Below, in pieces: positions 1 to 6,109 of a stretch of DNA of 7,679 nucleotides. The notes under the pieces are model-generated. The model was given only the letters and a program-made list of their open reading frames with translations. It was not told the DNA's origin and made no database searches. This DNA is from SIG440 sp045532055. Its GTDB lineage: Bacteria; Bacillota; Clostridia; Monoglobales; Monoglobaceae. The stretch spans positions 1 through 7,679 of the forward strand of contig JAZSFF010000030.1 of the NCBI GenBank assembly GCA_045532055.1. Direction: 5' to 3'. Position 1 is the stretch's first letter; every line of letters starts with the position of its first letter. A program made the translations under genes and the position numbers.

Positions 1-554
1 TATTCCTCAAAGTATGCCCTGAGCTTCTGATTGTATTCCTTTTTACAAACAGGACAGCCTATGCTGTTTATGTTAAGCTTTATTCCCTTGAGGTTAAGTT
101 CAGAAAGGAACATATGTGCCAGAGATATAACCTCTGCGTCCGTTGCAGGGGAGCTTGCTCCAAAACACTCAATACCGAACTGGTGGAATTCACGCAGTCT
201 GCCTGACTGGGGTTTTTCATACCTGAAACAAGGTATGATATAACTCAATTTTGTAGGCTGTGGATTGGCATAAAGAGAATTTTCTATATAACTGCGCACC
301 AGAGTTGCTGTGCCCTCAGGCTTTAATGTGATTGAGCGTCCGCCCTTGTCTTCAAAGGTATACATCTCCTTTTGAACAACGTCTGTGGTGTCACCAACAC
401 CTCTCTGGAACAATTCCGTATGTTCAAAAACGGGTGTTCTTATCTCCTTATATCCATACAACTCACAAACTCTTCGTGCTGTATTTTCTATGTATTGCCA
501 CAGTTTGCTGTCCTTTGGCAGTACGTCCTCTGTTCCTCTTGGTTTTGTAATCAT
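1..554 (-). CDS. hisS: Histidyl-tRNA synthetase, N-terminal part (3' end cut by window)
   Basis: Class II aminoacyl-tRNA synthetase that attaches histidine to tRNA-His in the cytoplasm. I translated 184 codons from the ATG at 554-552; the frame stays open to the window edge, so the C-terminal half of the catalytic core and the anticodon-binding domain lie outside. The protein begins MITKPRGTEDVLP, the usual HisRS opening. Residues 33-45 (YGYKEIRTPVFEH) fit class II motif 1, TLKPEGT at 76-82 is the HisRS histidine/ATP-pocket segment, and FRYEKPQSGRLREFHQFG at 110-127 is motif 2 with its ATP-contacting Arg111. INSIGCPVC near 162-170 is also typical of Firmicute HisRS. The strong motif 2 and GTEDVLP argue for a true synthetase rather than the HisZ paralogue, but the HisRS-specific second histidine motif is not visible here. 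A weak AAAGGA lies 12 nt before the start and GGTG lies 4 nt before it. It follows engB after 46 bp with no terminator, so it is probably co-transcribed. Confidence 0.95.
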   Translation of the reverse strand, partial: MITKPRGTEDVLPKDSKLWQYIENTARRVCELYGYKEIRTPVFEHTELFQRGVGDTTDVVQKEMYTFEDKGGRSITLKPEGTATLVRSYIENSLYANPQPTKLSYIIPCFRYEKPQSGRLREFHQFGIECFGASSPATDAEVISLAHMFLSELNLKGIKLNINSIGCPVCKKEYNQKLRAYFEE

Positions 555-600
555 GTTTCACCAAAATCCTTTCTGCAACTAGTTTGCTTTGTCCTTCGTG

Positions 601-1188
601 CTATTTTTCCAGCACATATTCAATCAATTCCAGAACCTGGTCCCTGCCCTCTCTTGTCTCGGAAGAAAATGGTATGAGCACCGAATCTTCGTTCAGTCCA
701 AGTTCCTGATATATTGCTGTCAGGTTTTCATCTATCTGGGATTTCTTCAGCTTGTCAAGTTTGGTTGCGACAACCAGGGGTTCGTAATCATAACTGCGAA
801 TCCATTCAAACATCATTTTGTCATCGGCTGTTGGCTTGTGCCTTGCATCAACAAGCTGAATCACCTGAGCAAGATTTTCCCTGCGGGAAAGATAATTTTC
901 AATCATACCGCTCCACTTTTCCTTTTCAGCCTTTGAAACCTTGGCATATCCGTAACCGGGCAAATCAACCAGTCTGTAACGATTTGCAACCTCATAAAAA
1001 TTGATTGTTGCTGTCTTTCCGGGGGTACTGCTTGTTCTTGCAAGGTTTTTGCGGTTTGAAATGCAGTTTATCAATGAAGATTTTCCCACATTTGAGCGAC
1101 CTACCAGAGCAATTTCGGGCAAAGTAGCTTCTGGATACTGGTCAAACTTTACTGCTGTGGTCAACAGCTTAATGTCGACAAATTCCAT
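601..1188 (-). CDS. engB: Ribosome biogenesis GTP-binding protein EngB (YsxC/YihA)
   Basis: TRAFAC-class small GTPase needed for late assembly of the 50S ribosomal subunit; the family is essential in B. subtilis and E. coli. At 195 residues it has the normal family length. The G motifs are all present: G1 GRSNVGKS at 30-37, G2 within TPGKT at 55-59, G3 DLPG at 75-78 continuing into the family signature GYGYAKV, G4 TKLD at 142-145, and G5 around SSE at 175-177. There is no signal peptide or membrane segment. The ATG at 1188 is preceded by a strong GGAGGT nine nucleotides upstream, located inside the end of lonA. The first 28 bases of engB overlap the last codons of lonA in another frame, which suggests translational coupling. 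The lonA-engB (ysxC) order is the same as in Bacillus. The stop codon is TAG and the next gene is hisS. Confidence 0.97.
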   Translation of the reverse strand: MEFVDIKLLTTAVKFDQYPEATLPEIALVGRSNVGKSSLINCISNRKNLARTSSTPGKTATINFYEVANRYRLVDLPGYGYAKVSKAEKEKWSGMIENYLSRRENLAQVIQLVDARHKPTADDKMMFEWIRSYDYEPLVVATKLDKLKKSQIDENLTAIYQELGLNEDSVLIPFSSETREGRDQVLELIEYVLEK

Positions 1189-3512
1189 TCCTTGCCACCT
1201 CCGGTCAGAGCGTTTTCAATAACAGTTTTCATATTCTTTGCAAAAACAAATTCAACTTCTGTTTTGATTTTTTCGGGAAGTTCCTCAAAATCCTTTTTAT
1301 TTTCAAATGGAATGATTATTTTTCTTATCCCCATACGATATGCAGCAAGTGACTTTTCTTTAAGTCCGCCTATGGGCAACACCTTGCCACGCAGGGTAAT
1401 CTCCCCTGTCATTGCCACATTTTTGTTTACAGTCTTTCCCGTCAGAGCCGATATAATTGCTGTCGCCATTGTGATGCCTGCGGATGGACCGTCCTTTGGT
1501 ATTGCCCCTTCAGGCACGTGAACATGTATGTCCTTTTCTTTATAGAATTCTGCATCTATTTCAAAAACATCGGCATTGGCTCTTATAAAACTGAGTGCCG
1601 CCTTTGCAGACTCTTTCATCACATCCCCTAGGTTTCCTGTAAGTTCCAGTCTGCCTGTGCCCTTCATCGTATTGACTTCAATATACAAAGTATCTCCGCC
1701 AACCTCAGTCCATGCAAGACCTGTTGCTGTACCAACCAGATTTTCCTCTGCCATATGGTCATAAAGATAAACACGGCTACCTAGGTATTTTTTCAGCACT
1801 TTTTCGCTTACAGAAATGCTTTCCTTGCCGCCTTCAACAATTTCCTTTGCGGCCTTTCGGCATATTGCTCCAATCTTTCTTTCAAGGGTTCTTACACCGG
1901 ATTCCCTTGTGTACCCCTCAATCAAAAGACGCATTGTGCTGTCAGGAACTTTCAGCATTTTAGCTGTAAGTCCGTTTTCCTTACGTTGTTTGGGAAGCAG
2001 ATATTTCTTTGCTATGTTAAACTTCTCATCCTCGGTATATCCCGAAATCTCGATTATATCCATTCTGTCATAGAGTGGTGCAGGAATATTCTCAACCGAG
2101 TTTGCAGTTGTTACAAACAGTACCTTTGACAAATCAAAGGGCAGCTCAAGAAAATGATCACGGAAACCCTTGTTCTGTTCAGGGTCAAGCACCTCAAGCA
2201 TTGCAGCGGTAGGGTCGCCTCTGAAATCACTTGACATTTTGTCAATCTCATCAAGAAGAATCAGGGGATTATTGCTGCCGGCTTGCTTTAATGCTGCAAC
2301 AATTCTGCCTGGCATCGCACCAATGTATGTCTTTCTGTGGCCTCGGATTTCCGCCTCATTTTGAATTCCGCCAAGGCTCACCCTTACATACTTTCTGCCT
2401 AATGATTCCGCCAAAGACTTTGCAATTGAAGTTTTTCCCGTTCCGGGAGGGCCTGCAAGGCAAATGATTGAACCTTTGGTCTCGTCGGACAATGATTTCA
2501 CCGCAAGATATTCAAGAATTCTTTCTTTCACCTTTTCAAGTCCATAGTGGTCACGGTCAAGGACTTTCTTTGCTAAGGTTATATCGGCATTTTCCTCTGT
2601 AGATATCTCCCACGGCATAGCCAATACAGTCTCGATATAATTTTGGACAACCCCGTACTCCTGAGAATGAACAGACAAACGTGACAGTCTGGAAAGTTCC
2701 TCGTCCAGTTTTTCTGTAACCTCTTTTGGAAGCTGTCTTTTTTCCATTTTACTTTTATAGGAATCCGCCTCTGCCTGACCAGATTCAAAATCACCCAGTT
2801 CTTCCTGAATAATCTTCATTTGTTCACGAAGAATATAGTCTCGCTGATTCTTGTCAAGGCTTGTCTTGAGCTTGGACATAACGCCCTGCTCAACTTCCAT
2901 AATATTATTCTCATTTTCCATAAAAGCAATGAGCTTTTCCATTCTTGTCATTACGTCAAGTTCTTCAAGAACAACCTGCTTTTCGTGAGGTCTCAGCGGG
3001 AAGTTGGTAGCTGTGATATCCGCTAGCTCCCCTGCATCTTCAATGCCGATTATGGATGCCACAACCTCAGGATTTATCTTTTCATAAAGACTGAAATGTT
3101 CTTCAAGAAGTTTGTGGATTTTACGCATCAGGACCTGTTCTTCAACAAAATCCTCACACGGTATATCCCTTTTCTTTACTACACCTGCAGAAATAAATTT
3201 TTCTCCGTCCTCAAATGTTGTCATGCCCGCCCTGTAAAGACCTTCGACCAAAACCCTAAGGTTGCCGTCAGGAAGCCTTAAAATCTGTTTTACTTCCGCA
3301 ACAACACCTATTTTGGACACATCCTCTTTCTTTGGATTCTCGGTCATTATATCCTTTTGATAACTGAGGAATACCAACTGGTCCTTGGACATTGCATATT
3401 CAACTGCCGCTATTGACTTTTTTCTGCCTGCATCAAAATGCAGAACCATTCCGGGGAATATTGTAAGCCCCCTCAAAGGTATAAGGGGCAACATATATCT
3501 TTTGTTTGCCAT
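1161..3512 (-). CDS. lon: ATP-dependent endopeptidase Lon (LonA)
   Basis: Cytoplasmic ATP-dependent serine protease that degrades misfolded and selected regulatory proteins; LonA subunits form hexamers. The 783 residues match the usual LonA length (B. subtilis 774). Residues 6-200 form the N-terminal substrate-binding domain, starting with the typical LPLIPLRGLTIFPGMVLH. A helical linker follows (about 205-300), including KNQRDYILREQMKIIQEELG. The AAA+ module has Walker A GPPGTGKT at 354-361, Walker B LILLDEID at 417-424, sensor-1 Asn471, a YDRMD arginine-finger region at 481-485, and sensor-2 Arg541 in GVRTLER. The C-terminal protease domain has Ser677 in PKDGPSAG and Lys720 in GGLKEK, 43 residues apart as in E. 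coli Lon (Ser679/Lys722). The AAAGGA before the start sits 13 nt away, a long spacing; the nearer upstream ATG at 3526 is out of frame. A near-consensus promoter lies in the end of lonB. I see no CIRCE or CtsR-type operator near it. Confidence 0.98.
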   Translation of the reverse strand: MANKRYMLPLIPLRGLTIFPGMVLHFDAGRKKSIAAVEYAMSKDQLVFLSYQKDIMTENPKKEDVSKIGVVAEVKQILRLPDGNLRVLVEGLYRAGMTTFEDGEKFISAGVVKKRDIPCEDFVEEQVLMRKIHKLLEEHFSLYEKINPEVVASIIGIEDAGELADITATNFPLRPHEKQVVLEELDVMTRMEKLIAFMENENNIMEVEQGVMSKLKTSLDKNQRDYILREQMKIIQEELGDFESGQAEADSYKSKMEKRQLPKEVTEKLDEELSRLSRLSVHSQEYGVVQNYIETVLAMPWEISTEENADITLAKKVLDRDHYGLEKVKERILEYLAVKSLSDETKGSIICLAGPPGTGKTSIAKSLAESLGRKYVRVSLGGIQNEAEIRGHRKTYIGAMPGRIVAALKQAGSNNPLILLDEIDKMSSDFRGDPTAAMLEVLDPEQNKGFRDHFLELPFDLSKVLFVTTANSVENIPAPLYDRMDIIEISGYTEDEKFNIAKKYLLPKQRKENGLTAKMLKVPDSTMRLLIEGYTRESGVRTLERKIGAICRKAAKEIVEGGKESISVSEKVLKKYLGSRVYLYDHMAEENLVGTATGLAWTEVGGDTLYIEVNTMKGTGRLELTGNLGDVMKESAKAALSFIRANADVFEIDAEFYKEKDIHVHVPEGAIPKDGPSAGITMATAIISALTGKTVNKNVAMTGEITLRGKVLPIGGLKEKSLAAYRMGIRKIIIPFENKKDFEELPEKIKTEVEFVFAKNMKTVIENALTGGGKEWNLSTLSC
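1197..1202 (-). promoter_or_regulatory. engB ribosome binding site within lonA
   Basis: GGAGGT on the minus strand, with 9 nt between GGAGG and the engB ATG at 1188. It lies in the lonA codons for the Gly-Gly-Gly-Lys stretch near the C-terminus (residues 771-774). Its strength supports the 1188 start despite the 28-bp overlap with lonA. Confidence 0.85.
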
Positions 3513-3532
3513 TTGTACGTTTTCATCCTTTC

Positions 3533-3559
3533 ATGGGCAAAATATCATACTTTACCCAT
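3533..3559 (-). promoter_or_regulatory. Hairpin in the lonA leader, spanning the lonB stop codon
   Basis: On the minus strand ATGGGTAAA and TTTGCCCAT pair over 9 bp, with one U-G wobble and a 9-nt loop. The wobble would be a mismatch on the plus strand, so the structure favours the transcribed strand. It includes the lonB TAA and ends one base before the AAAGGA ribosome binding site of lonA (3526-3531). No T tract follows, so it is not a standard terminator. From the internal promoter it would lie within a few bases of the mRNA 5' end. Confidence 0.55.
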
Positions 3560-5273
3560 TATCCGTACTATTATACTCCTTTTTTGAAAAAATATCAACC
3601 CCTTCGGCACTAATTATTCCAATATTATCAGAAATTTTCCCATTAAACACACCTGTTTGCGCCCCGTCCTGTCCCGTCATTGCATCAATAACTTCAAACA
3701 CCGTGTTTACAGGTATGATTTCTATATCATACTCTCTAAATCTTTCTTGCCAGTTCGCCATAGGAATAATCACCTTTTTCGCCCCTGCCTCTTTTGCCGC
3801 ATGAATTTTAACAGGCACCTCCCCCACACCATATACATCACCACAAACGGCCAGTTCACCCGTCATTGTGACCTTTGGGTCAATGGGAATCTTTTTTATT
3901 GCAGAATATACCGCACAGAAAATAGCAATTCCGGCAGATGGTCCGTCAACGGGAACACAATTTGGGAAGTTTATATGGATATTATAGTCCTTGACCCCAA
4001 TTCCCAATTCACGTTGCAAAACCGTAGCAACATTTTTAACCGACGAACTTATGCTGCTTTTCCGCCTGAGTTTCTGGCGGTTGTTTGATATTTCTTCTTC
4101 TTCGATGGCTCCTGTTACTATTATTTCGCCTTTACCCTTTTCGCATCCCTGTGCCACCGCCTCTATATCCAGCACATAACCCTGGCTACGACCCCCTACC
4201 GCAAGTCCGTATATCCTGCCCACCTTGGCTCTTGTTTCAAGCACTTTTTCATATCTTGGGGTATATCTGCCCGTCTCCACAACCCATTCAATATCTGCCG
4301 CAGCTACCACATTATGCCCCTCCATGCGGGAAACACTCTCTGCTGTTTGAATAATGTTTACAGCATCTCTGCCGTTGTCTGCATATGCCGCCACCAAATC
4401 AAAAACTTCATTCTTAAACTTCATATCCGTCTTGTTTGCCGCATCTTTGGCAATCTTTTTCACATCATCCCTTGACAGACTTTTGAAAAAAATCTCCGCA
4501 CATCTCGACCTGAGTGCAGGCGGCATTTCCTCTGGCAGCCTTGTGGTAGCACCGATAAGCCTGAAATCTGCAGGCAGACCGTTTTTAAACATTTCATGGA
4601 TATGTTTTGGGATTTCCTTGTTGTCACGGCTATAGTACGCACTGTCAAAATATACACGTCTGTCCTCCAGAACTTTGAGCAATTTGTTCATCTGAATGGG
4701 AGAAAGTTCACCAATTTCATCAATAAACAAAACCCCGCCGTGGGCTCTGGTAACCGCTCCCTCTTTTGGTTGAGGAACACCTGCTGGTCCGTATGCTCCC
4801 GCGCCCTGATATATAGGGTCGTGAACCGAGCCAATAAGCGGGTCAGCAATGCTCCTCTCATCAAACTGCATAGTGGTTGCATCCACCTCTATAAACTTTG
4901 CAGCATCTTTGAACGGAGAATCCGGATTCTTTTTCGCCTCTGCAAGAACCACTCTTGATGCCGCTGTTTTACCTACTCCCGGAGGCCCGTAAATCAGTAT
5001 ATGCTGCGGATTCTTGCCGCACAGAGCACCCTTAAGTGCTCTTATACCCTCTTCCTGACCTACAATATCTCTTACGCTTTTGGGTCTTGTACTCTCGGTC
5101 AACGGTTGGGTAAGTTTTATATCATTCATTTTTTTTAGGCGCTCCAGTTCTCTTGTGCTTTCTTTGTTTATAGAGTTTCTCCCTGAATACTGACTTTTCA
5201 GCATGCCCAGAAAGTATAATCCTATGACTATGGTAAAGCAAAACTGGGAAATTGCCATTATCGACATAAACAT
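3552..5273 (-). CDS. lonB: Membrane-anchored Lon-like protease LonB (Bacillus forespore type)
   Basis: ATP-dependent serine protease of the LonB family. In B. subtilis the orthologue is made in the forespore and is membrane-associated. Residues 9-25 form a single hydrophobic segment, followed by a basic, charged stretch, so the AAA+ and protease domains should face the cytoplasm. There is no LonA-type N-terminal domain. RPKSVRDIVGQEEGI at 63-77 leads into Walker A GPPGVGKT at 96-103; Walker B is VLFIDEIG at 181-188 inside GGVLFIDEIGEL. The long insert DPLIGSVHDPIYQGAGAYGPAGVPQPKEGAV (144-174, in parts) is characteristic of this subfamily. Arg255 (LRSRC) and Arg302 (NGRDAVN) fit the arginine-finger and sensor-2 sites. 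The protease dyad is Ser446 (PVDGPSAG) and Lys489, 43 residues apart. The segment before Lys489 reads GVGEVPVK where PxGG is usual. The tail is somewhat longer than in B. subtilis LonB (573 versus about 552 residues). AAAGGAGA lies 7 nt before the first ATG, favouring that start over ATGs at 5267 and 5258. Confidence 0.95.
   Translation of the reverse strand: MFMSIMAISQFCFTIVIGLYFLGMLKSQYSGRNSINKESTRELERLKKMNDIKLTQPLTESTRPKSVRDIVGQEEGIRALKGALCGKNPQHILIYGPPGVGKTAASRVVLAEAKKNPDSPFKDAAKFIEVDATTMQFDERSIADPLIGSVHDPIYQGAGAYGPAGVPQPKEGAVTRAHGGVLFIDEIGELSPIQMNKLLKVLEDRRVYFDSAYYSRDNKEIPKHIHEMFKNGLPADFRLIGATTRLPEEMPPALRSRCAEIFFKSLSRDDVKKIAKDAANKTDMKFKNEVFDLVAAYADNGRDAVNIIQTAESVSRMEGHNVVAAADIEWVVETGRYTPRYEKVLETRAKVGRIYGLAVGGRSQGYVLDIEAVAQGCEKGKGEIIVTGAIEEEEISNNRQKLRRKSSISSSVKNVATVLQRELGIGVKDYNIHINFPNCVPVDGPSAGIAIFCAVYSAIKKIPIDPKVTMTGELAVCGDVYGVGEVPVKIHAAKEAGAKKVIIPMANWQERFREYDIEIIPVNTVFEVIDAMTGQDGAQTGVFNGKISDNIGIISAEGVDIFSKKEYNSTDNG
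3570..3598 (-). promoter_or_regulatory. Housekeeping-type promoter for lonA inside the end of lonB
   Basis: The minus strand has TTGATA (3593-3598), a 17-bp spacer, and TATAAT (3570-3575). This is one base off the sigma-A -35 consensus and a perfect -10, at optimal spacing. The spacer contains T6-C-A6. The elements fall within the last 17 codons of lonB. A start site would be expected near 3562-3563, giving a leader of about 50 nt before the lonA ATG at 3512. Confidence 0.7.
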
Positions 5274-5280
5274 AAAAGAT

Positions 5281-5288
5281 TCTCCTTT
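5281..5288 (-). promoter_or_regulatory. lonB ribosome binding site
   Basis: AAAGGAGA on the minus strand, 7 nt before the ATG at 5273. It decides the start among three clustered in-frame ATG codons: the alternatives at 5267 and 5258 would be 13 and 22 nt away. Confidence 0.85.
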
Positions 5289-5298
5289 GATGTGAAAA

Positions 5299-5316
5299 TT
5301 TATTATGTTTATTATG
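5299..5316 (-). repeat. Perfect tandem 9-bp direct repeat upstream of lonB
   Basis: The minus strand reads CATAATAAA twice in immediate succession, with no mismatch. Each unit carries a possible -10 hexamer. It is the only clear short tandem repeat I saw in the intergenic DNA. It may simply be a slippage product in A/T-rich sequence, or it may offer alternative transcription starts. Confidence 0.85.
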
Positions 5317-5338
5317 CGTTTTTTCCGTCAGTTAATAC
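5302..5338 (-). promoter_or_regulatory. Candidate lonB promoter region with duplicated -10-like elements
   Basis: Only this A/T-rich stretch lies between the pflA terminator and the lonB ribosome binding site. Two copies of CATAAT occur on the minus strand, at 5302-5307 and 5311-5316. The proximal copy is preceded at 18 bp by CTGACG (5326-5331), a weak housekeeping -35. The distal copy, read as CATAATA (5310-5316), is preceded at 17 bp by GTATT (5334-5338). This resembles the forespore sigma-G pattern (about GHATR and CATNHTA), with the last base of the -35 element off. Placement is suitable for lonB, but the sigma factor cannot be decided from sequence. Confidence 0.4.
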
Positions 5339-5340
5339 CG

Positions 5341-5372
5341 AAAAAATCCCCCGATGAAACCATCGGAGGATT
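5341..5372 (-). terminator. Rho-independent terminator of the pflB-pflA operon
   Basis: On the minus strand AATCCTCCGATG is followed by a four-base loop (GTTT) and CATCGGGGGATT. This forms a 12-bp stem with a single G-U pair, running straight into a T tract (six T in all, the first two within the stem). It begins six bases after the pflA stop codon. The wobble pair is only allowed in the minus-strand transcript (it would be A-C on the other strand), which agrees with the gene direction. It should separate the fermentation operon from lonB. Confidence 0.93.
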
Positions 5373-5377
5373 TAATT

Positions 5378-6094
5378 CTATTTTAAATTTTTATTCACAA
5401 ATTCCTGCAATTTGTCTTTTACCTGTATGTCAAGAGGCGGAATATCCCTGAATCTGTTTTCCACACACAGTTCAGTGTATTTGTAAAACCCCATGGTATG
5501 AAAAGCAAGAAGTTCGTACTTTTCGACACAATTTATACCCTTGACAACCTCAAGATACCTGCTCATGACTTTCTCGTTGTCGTTTATTCCCGGCACAACC
5601 ACAGTCCTTATCCATGTTCTTTTGCCTATTTCATCAAGATACCTAAGGGTTTTTAACGTGGTTTCCATGCCATGTCCGGTATACTTTATATAACTCTCAT
5701 CGTCCCAGAATTTAAGATCAAGTATAACCAATCTGGCATTTTGGAGAACAATTTTTACTGTTTCTGTAAGCTCTATCGCCCCTGATGTATCAATTACATA
5801 ATTTATACCCAAGGGTTCAAGCAATTCTGCTGTTTCTTTTATAAACTCCGCCTGTAGCAAGGGTTCACCACCCGAAAAGGTGACTCCACCATCCTTACCA
5901 AAATAGGGTTTGAATCTGGCAATTTTTTTAACAAGGGTTTCTGCATCTGCCTCCTTGCCAGCATCCATAGTCCATGTATCAGGATTGTGACAGTATGCAC
6001 ACCTCAAGGGACACCCCGCAAGGAACACCGCACACCTTACACCCTCCCCGTCAACAGCAGCCAGGCTCTCAAATGAGTGTATATACCCTTTCAT
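5378..6094 (-). CDS. pflA: Pyruvate formate-lyase activating enzyme (radical SAM)
   Basis: Radical S-adenosylmethionine enzyme that abstracts a hydrogen from the conserved glycine of PflB, creating the glycyl radical needed for catalysis. The 238 residues match the family (E. coli PflA 246). It opens with GYIHSFESLAAVDGEGVR, the PflA start signature. Cys28, Cys32 and Cys35 form the CX3CX2C motif in GCPLRCAYCHNPDTW and would bind the 4Fe-4S cluster. SGGEP at 74-78 is the SAM-binding GGE element. DLKFWDDESY near 126-135 and TWIRTVVVPGINDNE at 160-174 are also PflA features. It has no additional ferredoxin-like cysteine cluster of the kind found in activases of other glycyl-radical enzymes, which supports PFL as the target. 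The ATG is preceded by GAGG at 7 nt and lies 15 bp after the pflB stop. A strong terminator follows the TAG stop, so this is the last gene of its operon. Confidence 0.96.
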   Translation of the reverse strand: MKGYIHSFESLAAVDGEGVRCAVFLAGCPLRCAYCHNPDTWTMDAGKEADAETLVKKIARFKPYFGKDGGVTFSGGEPLLQAEFIKETAELLEPLGINYVIDTSGAIELTETVKIVLQNARLVILDLKFWDDESYIKYTGHGMETTLKTLRYLDEIGKRTWIRTVVVPGINDNEKVMSRYLEVVKGINCVEKYELLAFHTMGFYKYTELCVENRFRDIPPLDIQVKDKLQEFVNKNLK

Positions 6095-6109
6095 ACTATC
6101 ACCTCAGGG

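Noticed and set aside
1..554. HisZ (ATP phosphoribosyltransferase regulatory subunit) instead of HisS.
   Set aside because: The HisRS-type start, TLKPEGT and a full motif 2 with FRYEKPQSGRLREFHQ are present, and there are no histidine biosynthesis genes nearby.
555..600. Short inverted repeat around ACTAGT between engB and hisS as a terminator.
   Set aside because: The arms are only about four base pairs around a six-base palindrome with a bulge, and no T tract follows.
2579..2794. Minus-strand frames of 60-70 codons inside lonA, lonB and pflB (also 4460-4657, 4688-4882, 7156-7347).
   Set aside because: They are out of frame within strongly conserved coding sequence and have no independent support.
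3578..3590. A AAA AAG slippery heptamer in the zero frame near the lonB end, with a hairpin downstream, as a programmed -1 frameshift.
   Set aside because: A -1 shift would meet TAA within five codons, leaving only a slightly shorter tail. The A-tract is better explained as the promoter spacer, and the hairpin is about 20 nt away, farther than usual for a stimulator.
3657..4088. Plus-strand open frame of 143 codons opposite lonB (with others such as 3385-3804 and 601-936).
   Set aside because: These frames lie opposite well-conserved genes, show no recognisable domain, and have no good ribosome binding site. They are by-products of the codon pattern of the minus-strand genes.
5281..5377. Sigma-F promoter, Spo0A box, CIRCE or CtsR operator upstream of lonB (and likewise upstream of lonA).
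   Set aside because: I looked for a GG-containing sigma-F -10 at proper spacing, TGTCGAA, and CIRCE/CtsR-type repeats and found no acceptable match.
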